Source: Symsagittifera roscoffensis (taxonomy: Eukaryota; Xenacoelomorpha; Acoela; Convolutidae). Taken from it: 64,000 nucleotides of DNA. This document shows, piece by piece, positions 33,548 through 45,040 of this stretch; the first letter of the stretch is position 1, and every line of letters begins with the position of its first letter. The DNA is taken from contig NC_087063.1 of NCBI RefSeq assembly GCF_963678635.1, forward strand, positions 81,827,574 through 81,891,573, written 5' to 3'. The notes under the pieces are model-generated. The model saw only the letters and a list, made by a program, of their open reading frames with translations, searched no databases and was not told the origin of the DNA. The position numbers were made by a program, and so were the translations under genes.

Positions 33548-34609
33548 CGTGCAAATTATGGTCACGCTGGGTCATAACTTTTTTTCCTGAACTAATCCAA
33601 CAAACCAGGCCATCATTGTATACCATAGTTGCCCGCTATGGGTGACCTGGAGACAGAATTAAGTGTAACCTGTCGCTGTGCGGCTAGGCGCTGGCTCGTG
33701 GTCTCCAGGGGAGCAGCTCCCCCAAGCTCGTCTTTCCACCCGGTTGTTCTCCTTCATCGTCGCGGTTGGAAGTTTTCCAGTAATTCAAGAGCCATTCTAT
33801 CAGAAGTGTTGCGGCCCGCGTTTCCACTTCGCTAGAATTGAACAATTTCCTGATCCTATGGTTGGCAAAGTTTCCGTGAGTAACAGACTCTCTCGCAAAT
33901 CCTACTGCATTATCAGTAATTTTATTTATTTATTTCTTTTTGGTCTTCGTATACATATCGGACTCTCGAGCATTTCTTTTTAGTCTCTTATTGTCGCGCA
34001 CAGCTGATCCCAGTCTCTGTCCTTGTCTTCAAATTTTTGCATAATTGTCTTGGTCTGGATCTCCGTTTCTCCTTTTCTCACGTTTGAGGGCCTGGAATGA
34101 CTTTGGAATCGGTGGCTTGTGAAGATCCAGGCTTATCATTCCCAGTGGAGAACGATTCCGTTTTGTCGTTGGTTTGACCAGGGAGGGCATATCACCATAT
34201 GTGCCGTGCCGGTCTTGCCAAATTCGAAAATACCGTCGAATTCTGTGTCACAGTTACTCGGTCTTTTTTGTCCATTGCATCAGCAATGCGACGATAAACA
34301 TTAGCAACTGCGGGTCCGCCAATTCAAAATTGCTATCAGGCAAATTTTATGCAAAAGTCATCCAATGACGATCCAACACTTCTGGAAAAGATTTCAATCA
34401 GTTATTTCTTGTCGCGTTTGATTTCCTACTTACGAGAATTCTTTTCCGCAATCACTTATATCTAACTAGCGCACGACTCGCACCTACGGTGCTCCAAAAA
34501 GATAGTTGAACGTAAAAAGAGCTTTCTAAATTATGTAGTAAAACAGCGATAATTAATGCAACCGTGACGAAAAACTGAGCTCATCTATCATGGGTTTCTT
34601 TTTCATTAA
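33548..34609. other. Intergenic with slightly higher GC, no gene recognised
   Basis: Frames of 60-100 codons on the plus strand (33629-33835, 33678-33983, 34174-34368) overlap each other in different phases and carry no motif. The 33650-33800 part is GC-richer than its surroundings and may be a fragment of a gene or transposon I do not recognise. Confidence 0.4.
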
Positions 34610-36440
34610 CAAAACGTCATATCTCGAAAACAAAAAAGGTTTGAGCTGAGGAAATAGGAATACAAAACTGCCACCATCTATTGCAACCTGACAGCAATCC
34701 ACCTTATGCTTGAGCATATCGATTTATATAAGTTGTTTTTAAACTTAAGCTTAATTTGAAAAATTCATAAGAAACACACTCGGAAACAAAAAAAAATTGA
34801 GCAAAACAATTTAGAGGCTGGACTTTTACCCTGACAAAACCCCCTGAAAAAACCCTGCCAAAACCCCACTTTTAGCGATGAGAATTTCAAGATCGGTTAG
34901 TTTTTTTTATTCAATTTTTTTGAAATCAAATTGAAAAAATCATAAAAAACGCGATGTCTTGATAACCAAAAGGATTTCAGCAGTCAAACTTGGACAAAAG
35001 AATTAAAACCTCTGAGTGTACCGTGACAGCACCCTACCATAGGGTTGAGAAACTCAAGTTCGGTTAGTTCCTTTCTATCTAAAATTTGAAAAAAAAAGAA
35101 AAAATCATCAGAAACGCCATATCTCGAAAACCAAAAAGATTTGAGCTGTCATACTTGGACGCCAGATGGGCAAACTCTAAGTTTATTATGACCATATTGG
35201 GTTGAGAAAATCAAGTTCGTTTAGTTTTTTTAGTATCTAACCTCTTTGGAAACAAACAAAAAAATCATCAAAACTACACATTTTCACGACCAAAACAATT
35301 TGAGCAGTCACCATTGAACGACAGATTTGCAACTCTTAAGTTTACCCTGACAGCTCCCCAATATAGGGTTGAGAATTTCAAATTCGATTAGGTTTTTACT
35401 ATCTTAAGTTTTCAAAAAAAATGTAAAAACCATCAGAAACAAAATACCTCAAAGTTACTTTATTTTTATATCTAAGTTTTTTTTTTAAAAAAAGAAAAAA
35501 TCATAAAAAACACAGTTTCTCGAAATCCAAAGGATTTGATCATTGACACTTGGACGACAGATTTGCAACCCCTGAGTCTACCGTGACAGCACCCCACTTT
35601 AGTGTTGAAAATTTCAAGTTCGGTTAGTTTTCTTTCTATCTAAGTATTTTGAAAAAATAAACATGAAAAATCATTAGAAACGCCATGTCTCGAAAATCAA
35701 AAGAATTTTTTAGCACTCGTACTTGAACACCAGACTTGCAACTCCTGAGTACACCCTTACAGCCCCCCGCTACTTTAGCGTTTAGACTTTCAAGTTCCGT
35801 TAGTTTTTGAAAAATCATAAAAAAACGCAATATCTCGAACGTCAAAAGGGTTTGCGCAGTCATACTGAGACCCAAGGTTTCCAACTCCTGAGTGTAACCT
35901 GACAGCACCCCACTTAAGTGTTGAAAATTTCAAGTTCGGTTAGTTTTCTTTCTATCTAAGTATTTTGAAAAAAAAACATGAAAAATCATTAGAAACGCCA
36001 TCTCTCGAAAATCAAAAGAATGTTTTAGCACTCGTAATTGAACACCAGACTTGCAACTCCTGAGTACACCCTTACAGCCACCCGCTACTTTAGCGTTTAG
36101 ACTTTCAAGTTCCGTTAGTTTTTGAAAAATCATAAAAAAACGCAATATCTCGAACGTCAAAAGGGTTTGCGCAGTCATACTGAGACCCAAGGTTTCCAAC
36201 TCCTGAGTGTAACCTGACAGCAGCCTACTTTAGCGTTGAGACTTTCATGATTGGTTATTTTTTATATAAGTTTTTTGAAAGATAACAATGAAAAGTCATA
36301 AAAACGCCGTTTCTCGAAAAACCCACAGGATTTGAGTAGTCATATTTGGACGCCAGATTTGCAATTCTTGATGGTACGCCCTGACAGCCCCCACATCAAA
36401 AGGTTGAGCAATTCTTTTTCGGTTAAATCTGATAAGTTCA
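34610..36440 (+). repeat. Array of about 11 repeats of 150-185 bp
   Basis: Each unit contains 'atctcgaaaa.caaaa', 'tttgagcagtcata', 'acttgcaactcctgagt', 'ctgacagcacccca' and 'tttcaagttcggttag'. Occurrences of the 'gacagc' landmark are near 34696, 35027, 35349, 35585, 35900, 36216 and 36382, with variants between. A 316-bp dimer (35625-35940 against 35941-36256) is almost identical internally, showing recent local duplication. Minus-strand frames at 35636-35908 and 35930-36199 are products of the repeat. Confidence 0.85.
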
Positions 36441-37379
36441 TGTTTAAATATGGCTGCATCGTGCAAAATAGCGTGCAATCATAATATCAGGAGTCGTTCA
36501 AGTATTTTTCCAAGGAACACTTTTTGATACCAATTAAGCCGTAAGGTCTCAACTTGATTAAAAAGTCGCAAATATGGTTTTTAGAACTAACAAAAACAAG
36601 AAAAAGCTAGTAAAGTTTTCTTTGGTTAGAACTGTCATAATAAGTTTGTTGTAAGGACTTAACATTTCTTGAATTCTTTCTAAATGAAATGGAACGACTC
36701 AATTTTTACCAAATTAACTGTTTTTTTTCCAACCCCTCTCCAACCAGCTAAAAAACAGCCAGTGATGACAAAAGATACCAAGATATTTCAGACTTGTCTA
36801 GTTTCCGGCGGTAAAAAACTAAATGAACTACCGGAAACACTTTTGTTTTGTAAAAATGAACAAAGTTTTTGCAAAAAGCTTGGCACTTTTTTTTAATATT
36901 CCTTTCTCCCCTATCGAGAAACAAATCATGCTGTTCTTCCCCGGCTTGGAACTTTGAATTTTTTGTATGGTTGAAAACCATCTAACTTAAATCAATTAAT
37001 TATCAACATCTTAAGTACACCAAGTTCCCTCTAATTTAATTTCTCTCATTTCAAGTTTTGACAAAATTTTCGTTTGCTATAACTTGCCCAGAAACGGCCG
37101 CCGCCTTTAGAAATTGATTTCAACTGCCTTTTCACCATAAAATACAGCTCAAGTTTACGAAATAGTTTACTGCTGCCAACAGTTAATCTACGCTGCCAAA
37201 TATTGTTTTTCTTTCAATTCTTAATAAGCATGCGATTAAACTTCGACGGTCTCATCAGCGGCAAATTTGATGTTTTTCGATAGGGAGATGTTCCATTGTT
37301 ACAAAACAATTATTTTTTCTTCTTTTACAAAACAATCAATTAATTTTATCGATGGCGACGAAAGTGTCTAACTTTTTAG
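36441..37379. other. Intergenic, nothing recognised
   Basis: AT-rich with short frames only. The second segmental-duplication copy begins at its right edge. Confidence 0.5.
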
Positions 37380-38345
37380 ATTGCCAGCAATAACAGCCAA
37401 TCGATTGGTTGGTTTTCTTTCACAACTTAATTTGAGTCTGGTTCTGTCGTCTTTACCGTATGTCGGAAGTTTTTTTCTCGTAGACTTGCCCTTTTTTGCT
37501 GTAGTGTTTGGCTATCTGCTTAAGGGTTGCAGATAATGTATCGTATTCCCTCCCCGCTGCAAACTTTTGGTCCAGCTAACGAGATCTATTTAAATTGGTC
37601 AAAACACGGCACCGCCCATTAGTCAAATTGTGACTGGATCAAAACTAAATTGTAATATTGTAATAATTGAAGTTTTGCGTAATCTTTTGTATGGTGACAA
37701 AATTGACAGAGTTGCCTTTTTTAGGCGCGCTGATCCTCGGTTGATGTTGTTTGGTCACTAAAAACGCGCCTTATTTCAATTATCAGTCAAAAAGTTTCGA
37801 ATAATATAATTGCATGCATTTGTCGATCATACAACTAAAAGTTTTGACTCGGTCAAAGCCATTTATTGCTCAAAATTTTTGTTATATATTCTTTGCATCA
37901 AACCAGGGTATTTAATAAATTCATCGCATCTTTGCGTTTACCCGGGTTGACCTAACATGGATAATCATGCCTATATCAACACTATACCATGATAGCCGTA
38001 TTTGCAACACTGAATTAAGGAGAATTCAAGGAAATTAACAGCAACATTATATTGATAGCTCAAGTAATTTTTTATCACAGGTTCAGACAAAATCAAAATG
38101 ATTCAATTGCGTAGAACATTACAGGAACATTTTTTTTTACTATAGTGAACATTGCTATGTTTTTAAAGTCCGCTTTCTGGAGTAATAGAGCGAAGGTGGC
38201 GACAAAAATTTATGCCAGTAAATCTTTATAACTCTTTGTTCCTTGTCTCCGCAAAAAGTAACGTTTGAAGGTTGAGTTTAAAATTGTCACTGTTTGAGAG
38301 CATGTTCTCTTTTTCTCAGACTAAAAGAGATGAAACTAAAATAGT
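37380..38345 (+). repeat. Segmental duplication, second locus, 5' flank and repeat copy C
   Basis: 37437-37730 matches 8195-8490. 37735-38345 is near identical to 9171-9790 (copy B). In this locus the first part joins straight to C, whereas in the first locus the extra copy A intervenes. Confidence 0.85.
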
Positions 38346-38639
38346 TAACAATATTATAGCGTCATACTTTATTGGTCTTCTGTCAAATTAATATGGTATT
38401 CTTCATTTGTTCGGAAGAAGTGGGTGGTTATTAAATTGATGATAGTTACGATATTTAAAATAGAAAAAATTGACAGATCTGCAGATAATTTATTATTTTT
38501 CCCGGTGACAAGTACTCTGCGCAATTAACAAAATTTTATTTAGCTAGTCAAAACACCGCAAATTAGTCAAGTTATGACTTAATCAGAACTAAAAAAAATC
38601 ATTTTTTACATGAATTGTCGCATGGGGACAAAACCTTAT

Positions 38640-39440
38640 CGAGTATGTTAGTGATTTTTAGGCGCAATGATCCTGGTTTGAAGTTTTTTTTGCTCACTGA
38701 AAACGCGACAACATACAACATATTTGCAGTTTCCAAAATTGATTTGTTCAACGTTCAGTAAAAAAAATATATTAAAATAGTTGAATTCGTCGTGCATTCA
38801 ACCAACTTTTTGACCCGGTCAACGTCAATTTTAGCTCAAGGTTTTTCGTAATAAAAATTTTGAATCTTTGCGTTTACCCGGGTAGACCTCACAAGAACAA
38901 TCATGCCTGAAACAATTTAATGCCATTGTAGTCTTAAAGGATTGGGAAAAATTCGATGAAATTGACAGCAGTATATTATTGATAACTGAAAAAACTTTCC
39001 ATCAAAGGATCTTAGACAAAAAACAAAAACTTCGTCAATTTTGATGCTGTTGCTCAGAATAATCTGGACACAGTAATTCATTACTATGGTGTATTTTTGC
39101 TATGTAAACTCAGCTTTCTGGATTAGTCAATTGAAGAAGTATAATCAGGTGAGGAGGCAACTGACATAATTGAAATTTTTACAATTTCATTTCAAATTAA
39201 CATTTTGAAGTGTTATTGTTTTTGTATACTTTTTGTCCCCGAAAAAAAAAACTAAAGTTATTTAAGCTGGTTGCCGTTAGAACTTCTGAAAATTAAATGA
39301 AGGTAGTTCCCCGTGAATTGCTATTAATTACTTCTTGGCCAGTTTATCTGGAAACCGGCATTTTTTTCTTAAAACAAACGAGTTTTTTTTACTCTCTGGG
39401 TTGTAGAAAAGTATGAATCACAGTCTCAAAGCATGCTTTC
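38640..39440 (+). repeat. Repeat copy D, diverged
   Basis: A diverged relative of copy A: shared order of 'gatcct.gtttga', 'tttacccgggtagacctcac', 'aatcatgcctg', 'agctttctgga' and 'ccccgtgaattg'. Noncoding. Confidence 0.7.
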
Positions 39441-39569
39441 TTTTATCAAAATGCGATGTTTATTATGGTCTATGTCTTTTTAATTCGTTGGTCTTCTGTC
39501 GTCAGTATAGTACTTTTGTTCTGGAGAACTACTTATGTTTATAAAACTGAAGAAAGTTACGGTAATAAA

Positions 39570-39745
39570 ATAAAAAATAACGTTGTGATGAGTTTTGTTA
39601 ACGTGCTTCAAATGTCTTAAGACTAACGAAAAATTGACAGCGTAATGAGGCTCGGTAACGTATTTCAACGGTCTTACAACAAACGAAAAGTTGACGTCGT
39701 AATGAGTTTTGTTAACGTTCTTCGACGGCATTAAAACTAATACTC
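39570..39745 (+). repeat. Three-monomer remnant of the 56-bp satellite
   Basis: About three units of 56-57 bp with 'gtaatgagttttgttaacgt', homologous in sequence and position to the 12-unit array at 10440-11115. It probably resembles the pre-expansion state. Confidence 0.8.
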
Positions 39746-40093
39746 TTAAATTGTACTGAGTTTTGCATTGATTTTCGAATCATTTTGCGTTATGTTCCAC
39801 TCAATCAGTGTAAAAAAATACTTACATTGTTTAAACTGAAAAAGTGTATAATTGAATTGAAAGAATCCAAATCTTAGTTACTTGTATAAAAATTGTGCTT
39901 TCCACTCATCGCCACGTTATATATTTTACTTCACTTGCCACATACATTTCAAAACGGTTTAGAATTCGTCGCCCGAACTGCTGTTGTCAAATAAAAATAA
40001 TTATCGTCAAAAGTGATTCGAACCCAGGATTAAAATTGTAAGTACTATATTTCGTATTTTGAAGCCATCACTTATTCAATTGATAAAATTTCA

Positions 40094-40355
40094 GTTTCCC
40101 GACTTCGAATAACGCAGTTTAAAAGCTTCGACTGGAAACTATTGTTTTTAATTAGTTCAAGTTTCTCAAACAAATCATACATACAATAACCGACAATCAA
40201 TCATAAATAAAGTCTTCTCATGAACTGATGAGATGGTTTTATTTATGATTGATTGTCGGTTATTGTATGTATGGTTTGCTTGAGAAACTTGAACTAACTA
40301 AAAACAAAGTTTTCTTGTAGAAGCTTTTAAACTGCGTTATTGAAAGTCGGGAAAC
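40094..40355. repeat. 262-bp near-perfect palindrome upstream of gene copy 2
   Basis: The left arm starts gtttcccgac and the right arm ends gtcgggaaac. Arms of about 115 bp pair with small mismatches around a loop of about 25 bp near 40213-40237. The homologous stretch of copy 1 (about 11590-11680) has only one arm, so the inverted duplication arose in copy 2's lineage or was lost in copy 1's. Confidence 0.8.
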
Positions 40356-41215
40356 CGTTTCTCGATTGAAATTTGTGCTAGATAGCTAGGACAACAAGAA
40401 ACAAGATTTCAAGGTCGTTTTTCTTAGTTATTGTGCGTAAACCTGAAAGTAAGATATATAACACTGGATATTTTAATTCTAAAACTATCCTACTACTAAT
40501 TGTCGAACGAGATCAAAACAGGTATCACATTGAAGCCCTATCAACTGAGAATGGGATTCCCAAAAACAGAAAATTTTTCTCAGGATAAAATCAACGATTT
40601 TGGAAGCTAAGCTATGTTTTTTGTTATAGTGAATACGAGTTTAGTTCTAAATCATGAAGGGGAAAGCGATGATTGGTTTCATCAACAATAACGATGAAGA
40701 GCCGCCGTTTTTCCATTTCGACCTAAACAGTGACGAACTTCCAGAAAAAATTGCAGGGCGTTTTCAACGAGATCGCCCGCCCACATTTTTGTACGATATA
40801 ACAGACAATCTGGACAACAGGGACTCTGAAGTTTTGCTTTCTGAACTTTCTGAAGGGAAGAAATACTTGTGGGTTGAGCACGAAGATCACTGGCAAGACA
40901 AAAAACTGGTTCAGAATGCTTTGTTTTGCTCAAACGCAGCATACCACAAAAACCCATTAGAGTACTTAAACGACAAAAGAAAGTATCATGGAGTAATATT
41001 ACTGATTGCTGTCAATGTGAAGTTTGGCAAACAAATTGCTTCCTTGTTCATTGCTTCTACTGACTTCCCTTCTAAAGCGGCAAAAATGTTGATTGTGGCA
41101 TTCAGAGGAACGTCTAATAAAACAGACATCGAATCGGATTTGCAGGTTGGAATGAAAACTGACGATAGTTTTGAAGGAAAAGTCCATGGCGGCTTTTTCG
41201 ACCGCGCGAAGAGCG

Positions 41216-41946
41216 TTCCTGTTGGTGACATCCTCGATTTAGCTACTTTAAATAAAGTTGACTTTGTCGTTAGCTGTGGACATTCTCTGGGCGGAGCAGT
41301 GTCTTCTTTTGTTCACATTAAGCTACAAGAGGAGCTTAAAGCACGCAATCTACAAGATGAGCTCGAATCTACAAGACAGCTACATGACGAGCTCAAAAAA
41401 CTGTCCTTGAATAACTTGATCAACATAACTTTTGGAGCCCCGATGCTAGGGAACAAACAGTTTGCAAACTATTTAGTGACAAACAACAGCACAAAAACGT
41501 TGTTCAGTTTCGTATCAGTGAAGGATTTCATTCCACCCCTGCTTTCGATTGGGTTTACCAAAGATTGCGTGAGAGAAAAAAGCGGGCTTTTTCTTAAAGT
41601 ATTGACATGTATAAAGTTAGGGCTAATCTACCATCGGTGTGTGGCAGGCTTCATAGTTAGGGCTAAATTCCAGGTCCAGCCTGAGCAACTAGAATCTGCA
41701 AAGGGAGCTTTAAGGGCAAACAAATCTACTTTGCTAAACGACTTCGAGAAATCTAACTACGTGCCAATAGGAAAGTACTTACATATTAAAGAAATCGAGG
41801 ATAAGGTTACCATTGAGGACCTAAATAATCACGCAAAAATAGTTGAACGAGTTCTTCAAGCTTCAACTGAGTTCGGATGTGAGAATCAATCGGATATCGC
41901 AGGAGGCCACTCACTTGATAGTTATTTCGATCTAATTAAAAGCGCG
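41216..41946 (+). repeat. 731-bp direct duplication, left copy
   Basis: Matches 42205-42935 over its full 731 bp with about six differences by eye. It covers the lipase domain from just before the GHSLGG elbow to the HSLDSY segment. It borders the RT fragment directly on its left. Confidence 0.9.
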
Positions 41947-42204
41947 ACTGAATCTGTGAAAAATGGAGTTCCCCAAGGATCCATATTAGGTCCTCTATTT
42001 TTTAGCATTTACCTTTTACCTCTACGGTCTCTCTTTTTATCTCTTGATTTGAATTATCAAATTTATGCGGATGATGGTTTAATTTACTTATCAGCCGCAG
42101 ATTTAAATAGTTCAGTTGATCATCTGAATGCAAGTCTAGTCAAAATTACCAAATGGTTTGAAATGAATAATTTGAAAATAAATTCTGAGTCAAAAGCTGA
42201 TCAG
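41947..42204 (+). mobile_element. Fragment of a CR1/jockey-like non-LTR retrotransposon RT
   Basis: 258 bp encode, in one frame, the RT motifs NGVPQGSILGPL and YADD, typical of LINE-type RT domains 4 and 5, plus following residues. Both the start and the 3' end of a LINE are missing: this is an internal scrap. It lies exactly between the two 731-bp copies. RT assignment is strong; clade placement is tentative. Confidence 0.85.
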
Positions 42205-42935
42205 TTCCTGTTGGCGACATCCTCGATTTAGCTACTTTAAATAAAGTTGACTTTGTCGTTAGCTGTGGACATTCTCTGGGCGGAGCAGTGTCTTCTTTTG
42301 TTCACATTAAGCTACAAGAGGAGCTTAAAGCACGCAATCTACAAGATGAGCTCGAATCTACAAGACAGCTACATGACGAGCTCAAAAAACTGTCCTTGAA
42401 TAACTTGATCAACATAACTTTTGGAGCCCCGATGCTAGGGAACAAACAGTTTGCAAACTATTTAGTGACAAACAACAGCACAAAAACGTTGTTCAATTTC
42501 GTATCAGTGAAGGATTTCATTCCACCCCTTCTTTCGATTGGGTTTACCAAAGATTGCGTGAGAGAAAAAAGCGGGCTTTTTCTTAAAGTATTGACATGTA
42601 TAAAGTTAGGGCTAATCTACCATCGGTGTGTGGCAGGCTTCATAGTTAGGGCTAAATTCCAGGTCCAGCCTGAGCAACTAGAATCTGCAAAGGAAGCTTT
42701 AAGGGCAAACAAATCTACTTTGCTAAACGACTTCGAGAAATCTAACTACGTGCCAATAGGAAAGTACTTACATATTGAAGAAATCGAGGATAAGGTTACC
42801 ATTGAGGACCTAAATAATCACGCAAAAATAGTTGAACGAGTTCTTCAAGCTTCAACTGAGTTCGGATGTGAGAATTAATCGGATATCGCAGGAGGCCACT
42901 CACTTGATAGTTATTTCGATCTAATTAAAAGCGCG
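42205..42935 (+). repeat. 731-bp direct duplication, right copy (lipase segment)
   Basis: Second copy of 41216-41946. Its lipase frame is open from 42288 to a stop at 42876, where one C-to-T change (CAATCGG in the left copy, TAATCGG here) made a stop codon. It contains GHSLGGA again, near 42266-42286. Confidence 0.9.
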
Positions 42936-43802
42936 TATGGCGGTTTTTTGACGTTTAAGAATTCGAATCGGAAAATTTTAATCGAAAAAAAACAATTCAG
43001 CGGGGATTTCAAGGGTGAAGATGGGCTAGGCTACAGATTCGATAGCGTTTGTAGATTAAGGTGCGTTGGTTGTAGCCAAACTCAATCTGTCTACATGGAT
43101 GGTGAGCCAGTTGCATTTTGCCACACATGTAAGGATGATCCCAACGCTTTGGAGCATGTTTATCACACGGAATGTTGCGAAGACGTACACACAGCTGATC
43201 AGAGTCATGAATCAGAAACAGTGGACTGGAAGAGTTCAGGAGAATCGTCCATTGAAGATTTGTTCCTTAGTTCCAGTAAAACAACTTTGCTGAGGTTCAA
43301 ATCAAAGACGCATACCGAGGATGAGCAAAAAGCTGACGTGCTTGTGGACGCTTTGCAACTTTTGGAAGTTCAACTGCCAAACTGAAAATTTAAAGAGATA
43401 CGCGAAGACGACTTAATGAAATGCTTCAGAAGGAAAGCTCTTCAATTCCATCCAAGCAAACGAATGCAACTTGAAGCCAGGGCTTTTTTGGAGAATAAAA
43501 GAAAAGACAAAGAGATCGAACAAGCAATGCGTGTGGTTGAGTTTGCCAAAAACATACTGGTAGCCTATTGCAGGAATCCTACTATTCTCTCGTGTTCTGT
43601 GGTCGAAATTGTAGACAAAAAACTAAAACAAAATCCCTTCGACACCCCTATCTCTACGATCAACAAATTCATGGGCAGCTTTCCCTCTAAAATGACTGAA
43701 ATACCTGAAATCGAAAGAAAAATTGAAAATTTGCAAAGGAAAAGAGTCCGTTCAGAGTCTTCTCCGGATATATTATCGCATACTTCGTGCCAGAGTCCAT
43801 AA
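42936..43802 (+). pseudogene. Zinc-ribbon and J-like C-terminus of gene copy 2, broken
   Basis: Homologous to 13303-14150. Frame 42948-43385 holds the C-x2-C...C-x2-C zinc-ribbon-like unit ('CVGC', 'CHTC') and stops at 43383, where copy 1 has a sense codon. Frame 43416-43802 continues with the J-like helix FRRKALQFHPS (HPD reads HPS, 43449-43457), then an Arg/Lys-rich tail longer and different from copy 1 at its end. With the upstream insertion and two stops, this part is not expressible as one protein. Confidence 0.75.
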
Positions 43803-44617
43803 TCAACTACCGATGTGACTAGCCCCTCTGTTCGTCCCCCCAAAGATTTCATCGCCCAGAGCCATCTAACTCTAGCATTGATTCAGTTGAAAATATTCAT
43901 CTCAAATAAGCGCAAGAATATACTTTTTTACAAAGTATTTTCCAGGGAATAGCTACTAAGCCGGTCATTTTCCACTTCCCTCCACCTGTGAAAAAATCGT
44001 TTTTTTTAAAAGTTGTTTCACGTATTTTTGAGGCTAAAAACGTTGTAAGTATGAAAAGCAACTCTGATAACAATTGGTATTTAGTTCACCAAGCCAAGTT
44101 TCGATGGATTGTGACAACGTTAGAGAAACTAAATTGAAATCAAAAGATGGAGAAACTAAAAGTTTCACTAAGCTCTGTTGATAATCTTGAGGTTCATAGT
44201 TTTGTTTCGACTGTTTTATTTGACTGATTCGATCAATTTTTTTAGTTCAAAGTCCATTGAGGTTCATAGTTTGGTTTCAACTATTTTAATTGATTAATTA
44301 GATTAATTTTTTTCACTTCAAAATAATTTTCTAAGAAAAAGGGTGTTTTATTCCGCCCTATCTCGATTTCGGGGGAGGGGACGAATTGTGCGGTTGATCC
44401 CAAATCCCAGCGATGAAATTACTTGATTTAAAATTGCAGTGCGGCCAAAAGTAGGCAGTCATAAAGTAGGCAAAGAGACAAAGTCATAAGTTTTTCATTA
44501 TCGAGGAAAAAACTGCTTACATTTGGTTTCCTATCTCAATTATTTGTACAGTTTTTCACCAAGTTGACTAACATAATGTAATTATTTTTGTATTTGCTTA
44601 AATTTGATCATCTTTGT
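43803..44617. other. 3' flank of gene copy 2, no gene recognised
   Basis: AT-rich. It contains two related 'ttgaggttcatagttt.gtttc' units at about 44189 and 44260 (roughly 70 bp apart). No similarity to the 3' flank of copy 1 was seen, so the segmental duplication ends near 43800. Confidence 0.5.
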
Positions 44618-45040
44618 TGTTCCGACTTTCGAAGAAGGTGACGAAATATTTGCGATCGGGAATATTTTTTTCCAGACAAATTTCGAAATTTTATATATCC
44701 CTCAAAAACATTGTTGCCCTGATCTCATACTTTAAAAATACATAATTTATCTGTGGCTATTTTTTGTAAGGTTATGGGGGTTTGAAAAATGCCGCGTTGG
44801 GCATTTTGTGAAAAATAACGCGCGAAAAATTTCGCGCTAATAACGCGTTAGCGGAGATTTAGTCCGTCATGGGAAACGTTCAAAAATCAGTTGAGGCATA
44901 CTATTTGGTGTATGTTTTACTTATTGACATATCTTTCGGGGGATTTTTTCATTTTTAGATCATCAAAATAAAACTCAAAACGTTTTAAATTTTGTTTTTG
45001 ATATTAATTTCGAATTTATTTTGAAACAAACACTGCTTCA
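44618..45040 (-). mobile_element. Truncated reverse copy of the short TIR element
   Basis: Reverse-complement similarity to 9900-10321: 'gttgttccgacttt', 'aacgcgcgaaaaatttcgcgc', 'gttagcggaga', 'tccgtcatgg...aaaaatc'. The end carrying GTCGGAAC is present, at 44626-44640 on the complement. The other end is missing, where the 24-bp satellite begins. Confidence 0.65.

Larger units (their letters stand above)
40654..42231 (+). pseudogene. Class-3 lipase-like gene copy 2, read-through into a non-LTR RT fragment
   Basis: 525-codon frame. Residues 1 to about 431 (40654-41946) are the lipase-like domain, paralogous to 12040-13270, with GHSLGGA and the nucleophile Ser at 41284-41286, a VAFRGT core motif, an Asp in VKDFIPPL, and a His in GKYLHI. 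Unlike copy 1 it has no 4-bp insertion and stays in frame through HSLDSYFDLIKSA. At 41947 the sequence switches to a non-LTR RT fragment, in frame by chance, and after 42204 into a duplicated lipase segment out of frame, ending at 42231. The lipase part could still fold, but the zinc and J-like C-terminus is cut off. Confidence 0.8.

Noticed and set aside
33629-33983. GC-richer plus-strand frames as a gene
   Set aside because: Overlapping frames in different phases, no recognisable domain; left as unassigned.
35636-36199. Two similar 90-codon minus-strand frames as paralogous genes
   Set aside because: They are the two halves of a recent 316-bp repeat duplication in a noncoding array.
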